Of a DNA stretch of 64,000 bases, positions 1 to 6,465 are shown piece by piece. Source of the DNA: Bacteroidota bacterium (GTDB lineage: Bacteria > Bacteroidota > Bacteroidia > B-17B0 > Aurantibacillaceae); assembly GCA_029237825.1 (NCBI GenBank), contig JAQZBQ010000004.1, forward strand, positions 1-64,000. The letters run 5' to 3'. The position numbers were made by a program, and so were the translations under genes. Under the pieces are notes generated by a model. That model saw only the letters and a program-made list of their open reading frames with translations. It had not been told where the DNA came from and did no database searches. Every line of letters starts with the position of its first letter. The first letter of the stretch is position 1.

Positions 1-99
1 AGGGCATGCGCAAGCGGGATGCTTTTATCAGCGGTCCGCAGGAATTGCCTATCACAAAATCATAAGCTTTTTGAATACTTTTTGGCTGCAAAAAGTATT
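1..99 (+). repeat. Palindromic repeat, copy 1 (truncated by window start)
   Basis: Positions 1-63 match the right part of the 102-bp hairpin module found complete at 3145-3246 and 3444-3545. They are followed by the same AAGCTTTTTG spacer and a second hairpin with arms AATACTTTTTG (74-84) and CAAAAAGTATT (89-99) around a GCTG loop. The left arm lies outside the window. One base in the inner stem (GGATGC instead of GGTTGC) differs from the other copies. Confidence 0.85.
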
Positions 100-193
100 A
101 TAGTCTATGAAGCCGTCGCCATAAGCAGGTAGAAAGGCATTGAACAAAAATAGAATATGGTATACGTCAATAATAATAAGCCTTGAACTTTTG

Positions 194-218
194 GTTCTTT
201 TGTTTCAAACAAAAGAAC
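194..218. repeat. 12-bp perfect inverted repeat downstream of dxs
   Basis: Arms GTTCTTTTGTTT (194-205) and AAACAAAAGAAC (207-218) are separated by a single C, so they form a cruciform or a tight hairpin. It lies 48 bp past the dxs stop codon. The preceding CCTTGAACTTTTGG resembles the CCTTGACTTTTTG segment near 2848, so it is probably another module of the local repeat mosaic. It could also help end dxs transcripts, but there is no U-run on the minus strand, so that is weak. Confidence 0.6.
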
Positions 219-265
219 AATAAAAGTAGTTGGCCCATACTAAATAAGTATCCCCAGCTGCTCCA

Positions 266-2221
266 TCAACCCACCTTATTCTTATTCTTCTTATTTTCTT
301 TCAAAAGTTCCAGCACTTCATTATGAATTTGCTCTGCCGAAAATCCGCACTCCAGGTACAACTCATTTGGTTCACCATGTTCAATAAACCTGTCCGGAAT
401 CCCCAAACGCTTTACTTCTGCGCTATAGCCGTTTTCGGCCATAAACTCAAGTATGGCGCTTCCAACGCCACCTACGATAGTTCCGTCTTCAACGGTTATT
501 ATTTTTTTATAGCGGCTAAATACTTCATGCAGCATCGCCTCATCCAGTGGCTTGGCAAAACGCAAATCGTAATGAGCAGGAGTAACGCCCTCCGCCTTTA
601 ATTTTTCAATCGCTTTCACTACAAAATTTCCGGGGTGACCCAACGATAAAATCGCTACATCCTTACCATCTGCTAACTTACGACCAGTACCAACTTCAAT
701 TTTTTTGAAAGGCGTTTTCCAGTTCACCATCACACCATTTCCCCGTGGGTAACGTATGCTAAACGGCCCCGTCACTTCATCCAGTTGCGAGGTATACATC
801 AGGTTGCGAAGTTCTTCCTCGTTCATTGGCGCGCTCACAATCATATTTGGGATGCACCGGAAATAAGCAATATCAAATGCACCATGGTGCGTGGGTCCGT
901 CCGCACCGGCAATACCACCACGGTCTAAACACAACACCACTTTCAAATTCTGCAAAGCCACATCATGCACTACCTGGTCGTAGGCGCGTTGCATAAACGA
1001 CGAATAAATATTACAAAAAGGAATCAGTCCCTGTGTAGCTAAACCGGCGCTGAAAGTCACCGCATGTTGTTCCGCAATCCCCACATCAAAAGCCCTGTCT
1101 GGCATCGCAGCCATCATAATATTAAGGGAGCAGCCACTTGGCATGGCCGGTGTAATGCCCATGATCTTATCGTTCTGTTCTGCCAGTTCAACAATGGTAT
1201 GCCCAAAAACATCCTGGTATTTCGGTGGTTGTGGTTCTTTCGGTACAGTTTTGATGATCTCACCCGTATCCTTGTTAAACAAACCTGGCGAGTGCCAAAC
1301 CGTTTCGTTTCCTTCTTCCGAAAATTTATAACCCTTGCCTTTCTTGGTTAGTACATGTAAAATCTTAGGGCCCGGTATGTCTTTCAAATCAGCCATGATC
1401 TTGGTTAAGCGCACCACGTCGTGGCCGTCAACCGGACCAAAATACCTGAACTTCAGCGACTCAAATAAATTGCTTTGCTTTAGTAACGAAGTTTTCACAG
1501 CGTTTTCTAATTTGCTGGCAATTTCCTGGGCGTTAGGTCCAAATTTGCTGATTTTACCCAGCAGTTCCCAAACCTTGTCTTTCGTTTTATTGTAAGTATG
1601 GGAGGTAGTAATATCCGTCAGGTAATCACGTAACGCACCCACGTTAGGATCAATGCTCATGCAGTTATCATTCAGTATCACGAGCAAATTGCTGTTCGAA
1701 ATTCCCGCGTGGTTCAATGCTTCAAAAGCTTGTCCCGCTGTCATGGAGCCATCGCCAATTACAGCAATGTGTTGTTTGTCTTTTAAGCCTTTGTAATGGC
1801 TGGCAACTGCCATTCCTAAAGCGCCGCCAATCGAAGTAGAGGAGTGGCCAACACCAAAAGTGTCATATTCACTCTCCGAACGTTTTGGAAATCCGCTAAT
1901 GCCCTTGTAAATACGGTTGGTGTGAAACACGTCACGTCTCCCGGTAATGATTTTATGTCCGTATGCCTGGTGGCCAACGTCCCAAACCAATTGATCATAG
2001 GGTGTGTTAAACACATAGTGCAGGGCCGTAGTTAATTCCACAACACCCAGCGAGGCGCCAAAATGTCCGCCTTTAACCGAAACAATATCAATAATGAATT
2101 GTCGCAATTCTGCACAGAACTGCTCTAATTCCTCTTCTTTTAATTTTTTCAGATCGGCAGGCGAATTCACCTTCCCCAGTAGTGCACCGGGAATAACGCC
2201 CGAACCTTTAACAATTTCCAT
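266..2221 (-). CDS. dxs: 1-deoxy-D-xylulose-5-phosphate synthase
   Basis: This thiamine-diphosphate enzyme condenses pyruvate and glyceraldehyde 3-phosphate into DXP, the first step of the MEP isoprenoid pathway. At 651 aa it is a little longer than typical Dxs (about 620-640), with an extra N-terminal stretch. Visible family signatures are GHQAYGHKIITGR, the ThDP-binding GDGSMTAGQAFEALNHAG region with NDN following, and the transketolase central segment MPSGCSL...DVGIAEQHAVTFSAGLA. The ATG at 2221 is supported by a TATCTTTG promoter-like box five bases upstream. The gene stands alone: no partner gene is near, and copies of the palindromic repeat lie on both sides. It probably feeds precursors to the polyprenyl synthase encoded at 46162-47145. 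Confidence 0.97.
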   Translation of the reverse strand: MEIVKGSGVIPGALLGKVNSPADLKKLKEEELEQFCAELRQFIIDIVSVKGGHFGASLGVVELTTALHYVFNTPYDQLVWDVGHQAYGHKIITGRRDVFHTNRIYKGISGFPKRSESEYDTFGVGHSSTSIGGALGMAVASHYKGLKDKQHIAVIGDGSMTAGQAFEALNHAGISNSNLLVILNDNCMSIDPNVGALRDYLTDITTSHTYNKTKDKVWELLGKISKFGPNAQEIASKLENAVKTSLLKQSNLFESLKFRYFGPVDGHDVVRLTKIMADLKDIPGPKILHVLTKKGKGYKFSEEGNETVWHSPGLFNKDTGEIIKTVPKEPQPPKYQDVFGHTIVELAEQNDKIMGITPAMPSGCSLNIMMAAMPDRAFDVGIAEQHAVTFSAGLATQGLIPFCNIYSSFMQRAYDQVVHDVALQNLKVVLCLDRGGIAGADGPTHHGAFDIAYFRCIPNMIVSAPMNEEELRNLMYTSQLDEVTGPFSIRYPRGNGVMVNWKTPFKKIEVGTGRKLADGKDVAILSLGHPGNFVVKAIEKLKAEGVTPAHYDLRFAKPLDEAMLHEVFSRYKKIITVEDGTIVGGVGSAILEFMAENGYSAEVKRLGIPDRFIEHGEPNELYLECGFSAEQIHNEVLELLKENKKNKNKVG

Positions 2222-2226
2222 TACAA

Positions 2227-2234
2227 CAAAGATA
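2227..2234 (-). promoter_or_regulatory. Putative Bacteroidota -7 box of dxs
   Basis: The minus strand reads TATCTTTG, a perfect match to the TAnnTTTG -7 element of the Bacteroidota primary sigma factor. A TTTG lies 17 bases further upstream. Only five bases separate the box from the dxs ATG, so transcription would begin at or very near the start codon. Confidence 0.5.
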
Positions 2235-2417
2235 TACTATTTTATCAATCGCAAAAACGCCGGTTTCAGCTTAGTTATTGCACGATTCGGTGTTAACCAA
2301 CGTTAAAACTTTCAGCCAAGGTAAGCAATGTTTTTAGGGAGCATAAGCTTCCGTTGCGTTTGCGTTGTTTTACTGTTTTTTGTTGTCTTTTGCACCTGGC
2401 ATATGAATGCGGTTAAC

Positions 2418-2483
2418 AGATAGTACGTAGATAGTCCGTAGATAGTGCGTAGATAAAGCGTAGATAGTTCGTGTTTAGTGCGT
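2418..2483 (+). repeat. Six tandem 11-bp units, consensus AGATAGTnCGT
   Basis: Consecutive units are AGATAGTACGT, AGATAGTCCGT, AGATAGTGCGT, AGATAAAGCGT, AGATAGTTCGT and a degenerate GTTTAGTGCGT. Position 8 of the unit carries a different base in each of the cleanest copies. The 11-bp period is close to one helical turn. There are no spacers, so this is not a CRISPR array. Confidence 0.85.
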
Positions 2484-2540
2484 GTTTTTGTAGATTTTGA
2501 ATTCGCGAATTGTTAAATTAAAAGTAGGATTTTGTGAATA

Positions 2541-2651
2541 GGGCGTACCGGCGCAAGAGGCAGGCGCCGTCGGGTTTTCGGCACTCGCTTTTTTATTCAC
2601 ACTGCGTGCTTCATAAAAAGAGCTCAAACAACTGCCTCAATCCCTTACGCT
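2541..2651 (+). repeat. GC-rich intergenic repeat module, direct copy
   Basis: This copy begins GGGCGTACCGGCGCAAGAGG, continues CAGGCGCCGTCGGG and ends near CCTCAATCCCTTACGC. The same module, in opposite orientation, occupies 3611-3703. Its tail (CAATCCCTTacGC) resembles the tails of the modules ending at 3069 and 3372, so these are related intergenic elements. Confidence 0.65.
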
Positions 2652-2905
2652 CGGTTTTGATTTAAAAAGAAAATTCATATCGGAGCAGCGCGTTGACGTG
2701 TGAAAATATTACGAAGTGTTAAAAATAAAACATAATCAAAATTGCATGAGTAAATGTGCGGCTGGCTTTGGCCCTTCGGTGTGAACTACTGTTTTTCACT
2801 CCGTTTCTGGGAAGGCTGGCGCGGGAAAAACAGGAGTTGGCGAATGGCCTTGACTTTTTGTTTCTTTTTCGTCAAGGAAAAAGAAATAGGAAAATAGCTT
2901 TTTAA

Positions 2906-3069
2906 AATACTTGTGCCTCCAAAAGTATTGTACCGATCTTGGGCACACCCTACGGGCCGTGCAGAGCTGCGCTCGGTGCCTTCGTCAAAAACTTCGTTTT
3001 CTCCTTGTCAATGCTTCAATCTTTTTATTTGTATCTCATAAAAAGGATTTCCACTGCAATCCCTTGTGC
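2906..3069 (+). repeat. Degenerate hairpin plus GGGCACACCC module
   Basis: A weakened version of the second hairpin (AATACTT at 2906 and AAGTATT ending at 2929) is followed by GTACCGATCTTGGGCACACC, matching the sequence after repeat copy 2. The module ends with AAAGGATTTCCACTGCAATC and CCTTGTGC at 3042-3069, one base different from 3345-3372. About 70 bp of unrelated sequence is inserted in the middle. The large 102-bp palindrome is missing in front of it. Confidence 0.65.
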
Positions 3070-3134
3070 GGGGTCTAACGGAGTATAGCCGTTCACTTTT
3101 ATCACATTTATATCAGCTTCGAAAATTAATGTCT

Positions 3135-3282
3135 TATGTAAAATATGATTTTGTGCAGCAATAGCTGTAAAAGCAACGAAGGGAGGGCATGCGCAAGCGG
3201 GTTGCTTTTATCAGCGGTCCGCAGGAATTGCCTACCACAAAATCATAAGCTTTTTGTATACTTTTTGGCTGCAAAAAGTATT
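3135..3282 (+). repeat. Palindromic repeat, copy 2 (complete)
   Basis: The 102-bp core at 3145-3246 folds on itself. Its outer arms are ATGATTTTGTG and CACAAAATCAT, the next pair GCAAT and ATTGC, and the inner arms GCTGTAAAAGCAAC and GTTGCTTTTATCAGC (one bulge), with TGC-GCAA-GCG possible at the tip. A spacer and a second hairpin (ATACTTTTTG, GCTG loop, CAAAAAGTAT) follow at 3258-3281. The core differs from copy 3 at only two of 102 positions, both unpaired. No transposase lies nearby. Confidence 0.85.
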
Positions 3283-3372
3283 GTACCGAATTTGGGCACA
3301 CCCTTCGGGCCGGGCTTTCCGCTGCAATCTTGCAAGAGGCAGGCAAAGGATTTCCGCTGCAATCCCTTGTGC
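3283..3372 (+). repeat. GGGCACACCC / GGATTTCCGCTGCAATC module
   Basis: This module follows copy 2 directly: GTACCGAATTTGGGCACACC, CTTCGGGCCGGGCTTTCCGC, and then AAAGGATTTCCGCTGCAATC up to CCTTGTGC. It carries the word TTTCCGCTGCAATC twice internally. A shorter relative lies at 2930-3069. I recall similar GGGC-ACCCTTCGGG-CGGGCTTTCCGCT elements scattered in Flavobacteriia genomes, but could not check this. Confidence 0.65.
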
Positions 3373-3433
3373 TTTCCTCACCCCACAACGGTGTTTTTTA
3401 TTACTCTATATCTACTTTGTAAATAATAGATCG

Positions 3434-3581
3434 TATGTAAAATATGATTTTGTGCAGCAATAGCTGTAAAAGCAACGAAGGGAAGGCATGCGCAAGCGGG
3501 TTGCTTTTATCAGCGGTCCGCAGGAATTGCCTATCACAAAATCATAAGCTTTTTGAATACTTTTTGGCTGCAAAAAGTATT
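3434..3581 (+). repeat. Palindromic repeat, copy 3 (complete)
   Basis: The core at 3444-3545 has the same three nested stems as copy 2, and both copies share the ten bases TATGTAAAAT just before the core. The second hairpin has arms AATACTTTTTG (3556-3566) and CAAAAAGTATT (3571-3581) and runs into a stretch of eight T. On the plus strand this last part looks like an intrinsic terminator. The GGGCACACCC module does not follow here. Confidence 0.85.
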
Positions 3582-3610
3582 TTTTTTAGTTTTTTGTTCT
3601 TGATTTTTTG

Positions 3611-3703
3611 CGTGAAGGATGCAAGCGGAAATCTCCCGCATTTTTCATGCGGGAATTGAAGCGACAGCCTGACGGCGCCTGCATTTTGCGCCGGCACGCC
3701 CCA
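3611..3703 (-). repeat. GC-rich intergenic repeat module, inverted copy
   Basis: Read on the minus strand this is GGGGCGTGCCGGCGCAAAAT, then GCAGGCGCCGTCAGG, ending in CATCCTTCACGC: the same module as 2541-2651 in the other direction. A clean hairpin CCCGCAT (3635-3641) / ATGCGGG (3647-3653) sits inside. It lies 39 bp past the selD stop codon and would be in the 3' end of the selD transcript. Confidence 0.65.
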
Positions 3704-3742
3704 ATCAAAATTAGTTTTACAAGGTTTAAAATGTTAATCCTG

Positions 3743-4771
3743 CTAAATCAACACAATCTTCTTGTCTTGTTGGGGTACAAGCCTTCCAACCTTCACAAAA
3801 TACTGTTGCTGAGAATTCAGAAAGGTGTCCATTTCAAGTTCATAATCCGAAGCCACGCTAAACAATAGCCCCCCCGAAGTTTGCGGATCGCAGAAGAAAA
3901 TAAAATCAAGATCCGTCATTCCTCCAATGTGTTTTGACTGAGCATTGTAATTGCGGGTGGTGTTATCCGGAAACACAAATTGTTTACCAAACTCCTTCGC
4001 AACGTCCATCACCGGCACTGCCGCTTTATCAATGCGGGCAGTTAAATTACTTTCTCCTATCATTTCCAGCAGATGCCCTGCAAAACCAAACCCTGTAATA
4101 TCGGTCATGCCGTGTACGTACGGCAGTTCACCCAGTTTTGTTCCAATGGAATTTAGCTGTGTAGTTTGATCTAGTAATACATTATAGCCCTCTGCATTCA
4201 ATAAACCCCTCTTTAAAGCTGTGCTAAGGATGCCAATTCCTAATGGTTTGGTCATGTATAACACATCGGATTCTTTAAGCGAATTATTTCGTTTAATGTG
4301 TTCTTTTTTTACTGTTCCTGTAACTGCAAGGCCAAACAAGGGTTCCTGGGTATCCACGCTATGTCCGCCAGCAAGGGGAATACCTGCTTTTGTGCAAATT
4401 GCCTGCGCCCCTTTAATAACCTGTTGCGCTACCGCCGTAGGAATTTTGTCTACCGGCCATCCAAGGATCGCTATTGCCATCAAAGGTTTACCGCCCATTG
4501 CATACACATCACTAATGGCGTTGCAGGCTGAAATTTTTCCAAAGTCAAAAGCCTCATCCACTATGGGTGTAAAAAAGTCGGTGGTGCTGATGATGCAATT
4601 ACCGTCTTCCGATTCATAAACGGCGGCATCGTCTTTGGTTTCATTACCTACCAGTAGGTTCTGAAAACTCTCGGTTTGTTTGCATCCACTTAAAATTTCT
4701 TCCAATACTGCCGGTGCGATCTTACACCCGCACCCGGAGGCTTTACTATATTGCGTTAATTTAACTGACAT
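3743..4771 (-). CDS. selD: Selenide, water dikinase (selenophosphate synthetase)
   Basis: SelD makes selenophosphate, the selenium donor, from selenide and ATP. The N-terminus LTQYSKASGCGCK matches the family, with catalytic Cys14 and Lys17 (Cys17 and Lys20 in E. coli). The key residue is encoded by TGC, so this is the cysteine form and not a selenoprotein. Glycine-rich AIRS-type motifs (DDAAVY, TTDFFTPIVD, GMTDITGFGF and CDPQTSGGLL) are all present. I chose the ATG at 4771, two bases after the mnmH stop codon; an upstream start at 4789 would overlap mnmH by 17 bp. With mnmH alongside, the selenophosphate is most likely used for selenouridine in tRNA. Confidence 0.95.
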   Translation of the reverse strand: MSVKLTQYSKASGCGCKIAPAVLEEILSGCKQTESFQNLLVGNETKDDAAVYESEDGNCIISTTDFFTPIVDEAFDFGKISACNAISDVYAMGGKPLMAIAILGWPVDKIPTAVAQQVIKGAQAICTKAGIPLAGGHSVDTQEPLFGLAVTGTVKKEHIKRNNSLKESDVLYMTKPLGIGILSTALKRGLLNAEGYNVLLDQTTQLNSIGTKLGELPYVHGMTDITGFGFAGHLLEMIGESNLTARIDKAAVPVMDVAKEFGKQFVFPDNTTRNYNAQSKHIGGMTDLDFIFFCDPQTSGGLLFSVASDYELEMDTFLNSQQQYFVKVGRLVPQQDKKIVLI

Positions 4772-4772
4772 A

Positions 4773-5801
4773 TTAGCTGAGGGTATCAATCACGTGTTTC
4801 ACTTTAAGCGCGTTTGTTCTGGCATCCATTGTGTCTGAAGGTAGCATAATAATAGGTTGTTTCTTTTTCTCGTAGCTGAATTCGTAAGCACGGTCGTAAT
4901 ACATAAGTGAGAGGCGCGCCACCTCATGTAGGTTACCTGCATCAAGATGTTCCATGCATAAACGCGTATTGAGTGAACCAAGTTGTTGCGAGATTTTCAA
5001 TACACAATGCTTGAGCGCATCAATGTCAACTGTTGCATAATCGTTCACAAGCTTTTCAATGCGCAGGTCAAAGGGTATTTCCATTTTAATGATGGTTGCC
5101 TTCGCCATCTGTTTCCATAGGGCTTGCGGTAATTTGTTATACCCGATTGCCTGTGCCTCATCTTCCAGCACAGTTACTTCTGCCGGGTCTATCAATGATA
5201 GCTGATGGAAGAGTTCATGTTCAAATACCTGCTGCGGGTTTTGTTTTTTTTCATTAATTCCTCCAAACGCCGAACCTTTATGATTTGCAATGCCTTCCAA
5301 ATCAATAACCTGTGTTTGCAATGCCCGAAGTTCTTTCAATAGATCTGTTTTTCCGCTGCCTGTTCGTCCGCCCAGTAAAATAAATTTCCTTTCGTGCTCA
5401 AAATCAGATAACACAAAATTGCGGAAAGCTTTATACCCGCCTTTCATAATACAGGCGTCCAAACCGGCGGTGTTCATCAGCCATGCAAAACTATTGCTCC
5501 GCATGCCGCCCCTGAAACAATACACAAATACTTTTTTATCCTTCGCTAATGTTTTCACGGTATTAACAAACACGGTCATTTTAGGCGAAACTATTTCTAG
5601 CCCCCTGTTAACAGCGGTATCTTTTCCCTGTTGTTTATAGAGTGTGCCAATTTCCGCGCGCTCGCTGTCTTCAAATAACGGAATGTTCACGGCATTGGGA
5701 ACATGCCCCTTATCAAATTCAATGGGCGCCCTCACATCAACAATCAATTTGCCTTTGCTCTGGCTTAAAAAATCTCCAACTTCTTTGGCGCTTACAATCA
5801 T
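4773..5801 (-). CDS. mnmH: tRNA 2-selenouridine synthase
   Basis: MnmH (SelU, YbbB) replaces sulfur by selenium at the wobble 2-thiouridine of Lys, Glu and Gln tRNAs, using selenophosphate and passing through a geranylated intermediate. Residues 1-130 are a rhodanese domain with the catalytic cysteine at 95 in VYCFRGGMRS. A P-loop domain follows, with Walker A GGRTGSGKT at about 144-152. The length of 342 aa fits the family (about 360). It is the first gene of a two-gene operon with selD. A TAGCTTCG sequence five bases before the ATG is one mismatch from the TAnnTTTG -7 box. Confidence 0.95.
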   Translation of the reverse strand: MIVSAKEVGDFLSQSKGKLIVDVRAPIEFDKGHVPNAVNIPLFEDSERAEIGTLYKQQGKDTAVNRGLEIVSPKMTVFVNTVKTLAKDKKVFVYCFRGGMRSNSFAWLMNTAGLDACIMKGGYKAFRNFVLSDFEHERKFILLGGRTGSGKTDLLKELRALQTQVIDLEGIANHKGSAFGGINEKKQNPQQVFEHELFHQLSLIDPAEVTVLEDEAQAIGYNKLPQALWKQMAKATIIKMEIPFDLRIEKLVNDYATVDIDALKHCVLKISQQLGSLNTRLCMEHLDAGNLHEVARLSLMYYDRAYEFSYEKKKQPIIMLPSDTMDARTNALKVKHVIDTLS

Positions 5802-5980
5802 TACTGCGAAGCTACATATTTTTATTATGTCGAAAGATGTAAGCGACTTTCTTTAAATCTGTAGTTTTCCTGAAAAGGGAAGTTATAAATGTCCGATTGT
5901 TTAAATCTTGTGAGGATATTGGACAAATAATTCGACAACGCAGTGGATTTTGTTATTTTATTTGTATAATATTGTAAGAG

Positions 5981-6391
5981 ATGAAACTAACCAGGCTTTT
6001 TACCCTTATTTTTTTACTAATCGCAATAGGGGTTACTACTCCTCTTGTGGCTCAGGTAAAAGGTGGTAGAAAGCGTGAACACAGAAACCAGCGCGGTGGT
6101 GGTCACAAATTATTCGGAAATAAATCAAAAGGAAATGCGAGTGCTTTTGCAAAAGGAGGAAAGAAAAAGGGCTTCATTGCGCGTGCTTTAAAAGGCAATA
6201 AAAGTAACGGACCATGGGTTTATCGTAAAACCAATCCTGGTATCAAACAAAAAAAGGAACAGCCAAAGTTGTTTTCACGGAACCGTACAAAAGGCAAGCG
6301 TTTTACCGATGGTATCATTGCTCAGCAAAACCGCAAACGTGCTAACACACGCGTAAGAGGAAATTCAACCTTTAGTAAAAAGAAACATTAA
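5981..6391 (+). CDS. Small, extremely basic secreted protein of unknown function
   Basis: The first 25 residues are a good Sec signal peptide (MKLTRLF, a hydrophobic core, then TPLVAQ). The remaining 111 residues hold 35 Lys or Arg and only three acidic residues, a net charge of roughly +32. They are rich in Gly, Asn and Ser and contain no cysteine and no predicted domain. Such a composition suggests binding to a polyanion such as LPS, DNA or acidic polysaccharide, or a structural role at the cell surface, but this is inference. It stands alone between mnmH (opposite strand) and purD, and is followed by a strong intrinsic terminator, which supports its being a real transcribed gene. I do not recognise the family. 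Confidence 0.75.
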   Translation: MKLTRLFTLIFLLIAIGVTTPLVAQVKGGRKREHRNQRGGGHKLFGNKSKGNASAFAKGGKKKGFIARALKGNKSNGPWVYRKTNPGIKQKKEQPKLFSRNRTKGKRFTDGIIAQQNRKRANTRVRGNSTFSKKKH

Positions 6392-6415
6392 ATAGTTTTA
6401 AGAATTTGTAAAATC

Positions 6416-6448
6416 AATCCTACCAATCAGGTGGGATTTTTTATTTTT
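6416..6448 (+). terminator. Rho-independent terminator after the basic protein gene
   Basis: Stem AATCCTACC (6416-6424) pairs with GGTGGGATT (6430-6438) with one G-U pair around the loop AATCA, followed by TTTTATTTTT. It lies 25 bp after the stop codon at 6391. The T-tract overlaps TATTTTTA (6442-6449), a one-mismatch -7 box that could serve purD, so the terminator and the next promoter may share bases. Confidence 0.8.
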
Positions 6449-6465
6449 ACGCATTATATAAAATT

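Larger units (their letters stand above)
2222..3742. other. Gene-free repeat mosaic between dxs and selD
   Basis: No convincing gene lies in these 1.5 kb. Short open frames at 3145-3426 and 3444-3659 encode near-identical peptides only because they run through the same DNA repeat. The stretch holds an 11-bp tandem array (2418-2483), a GGCGT-CCGGCGCAAG module in direct (2541) and inverted (3703) orientation, a degenerate hairpin plus GGGCACACCC module (2906-3069), and two nearly identical copies of the nested palindrome (3135-3282, 3434-3581). A CCTTGAC/GTCAAGG inverted repeat lies near 2848-2877. The remaining sequence shows no recognisable feature. Confidence 0.8.

Noticed and set aside
2418-2483. 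Possible CRISPR array
   Set aside because: Units are only 11 bp, directly adjacent without spacers, and no cas genes are near.
3145-3659. Two similar small proteins encoded at 3145-3426 and 3444-3659
   Set aside because: Their likeness follows from the underlying DNA repeat and both frames run through the hairpin arms. There is no ribosome-binding site and no protein-like composition after the repeat.
4725-4740. SelD as a selenoprotein
   Set aside because: The key residue is encoded by TGC, not TGA, and no SECIS-like hairpin is needed.
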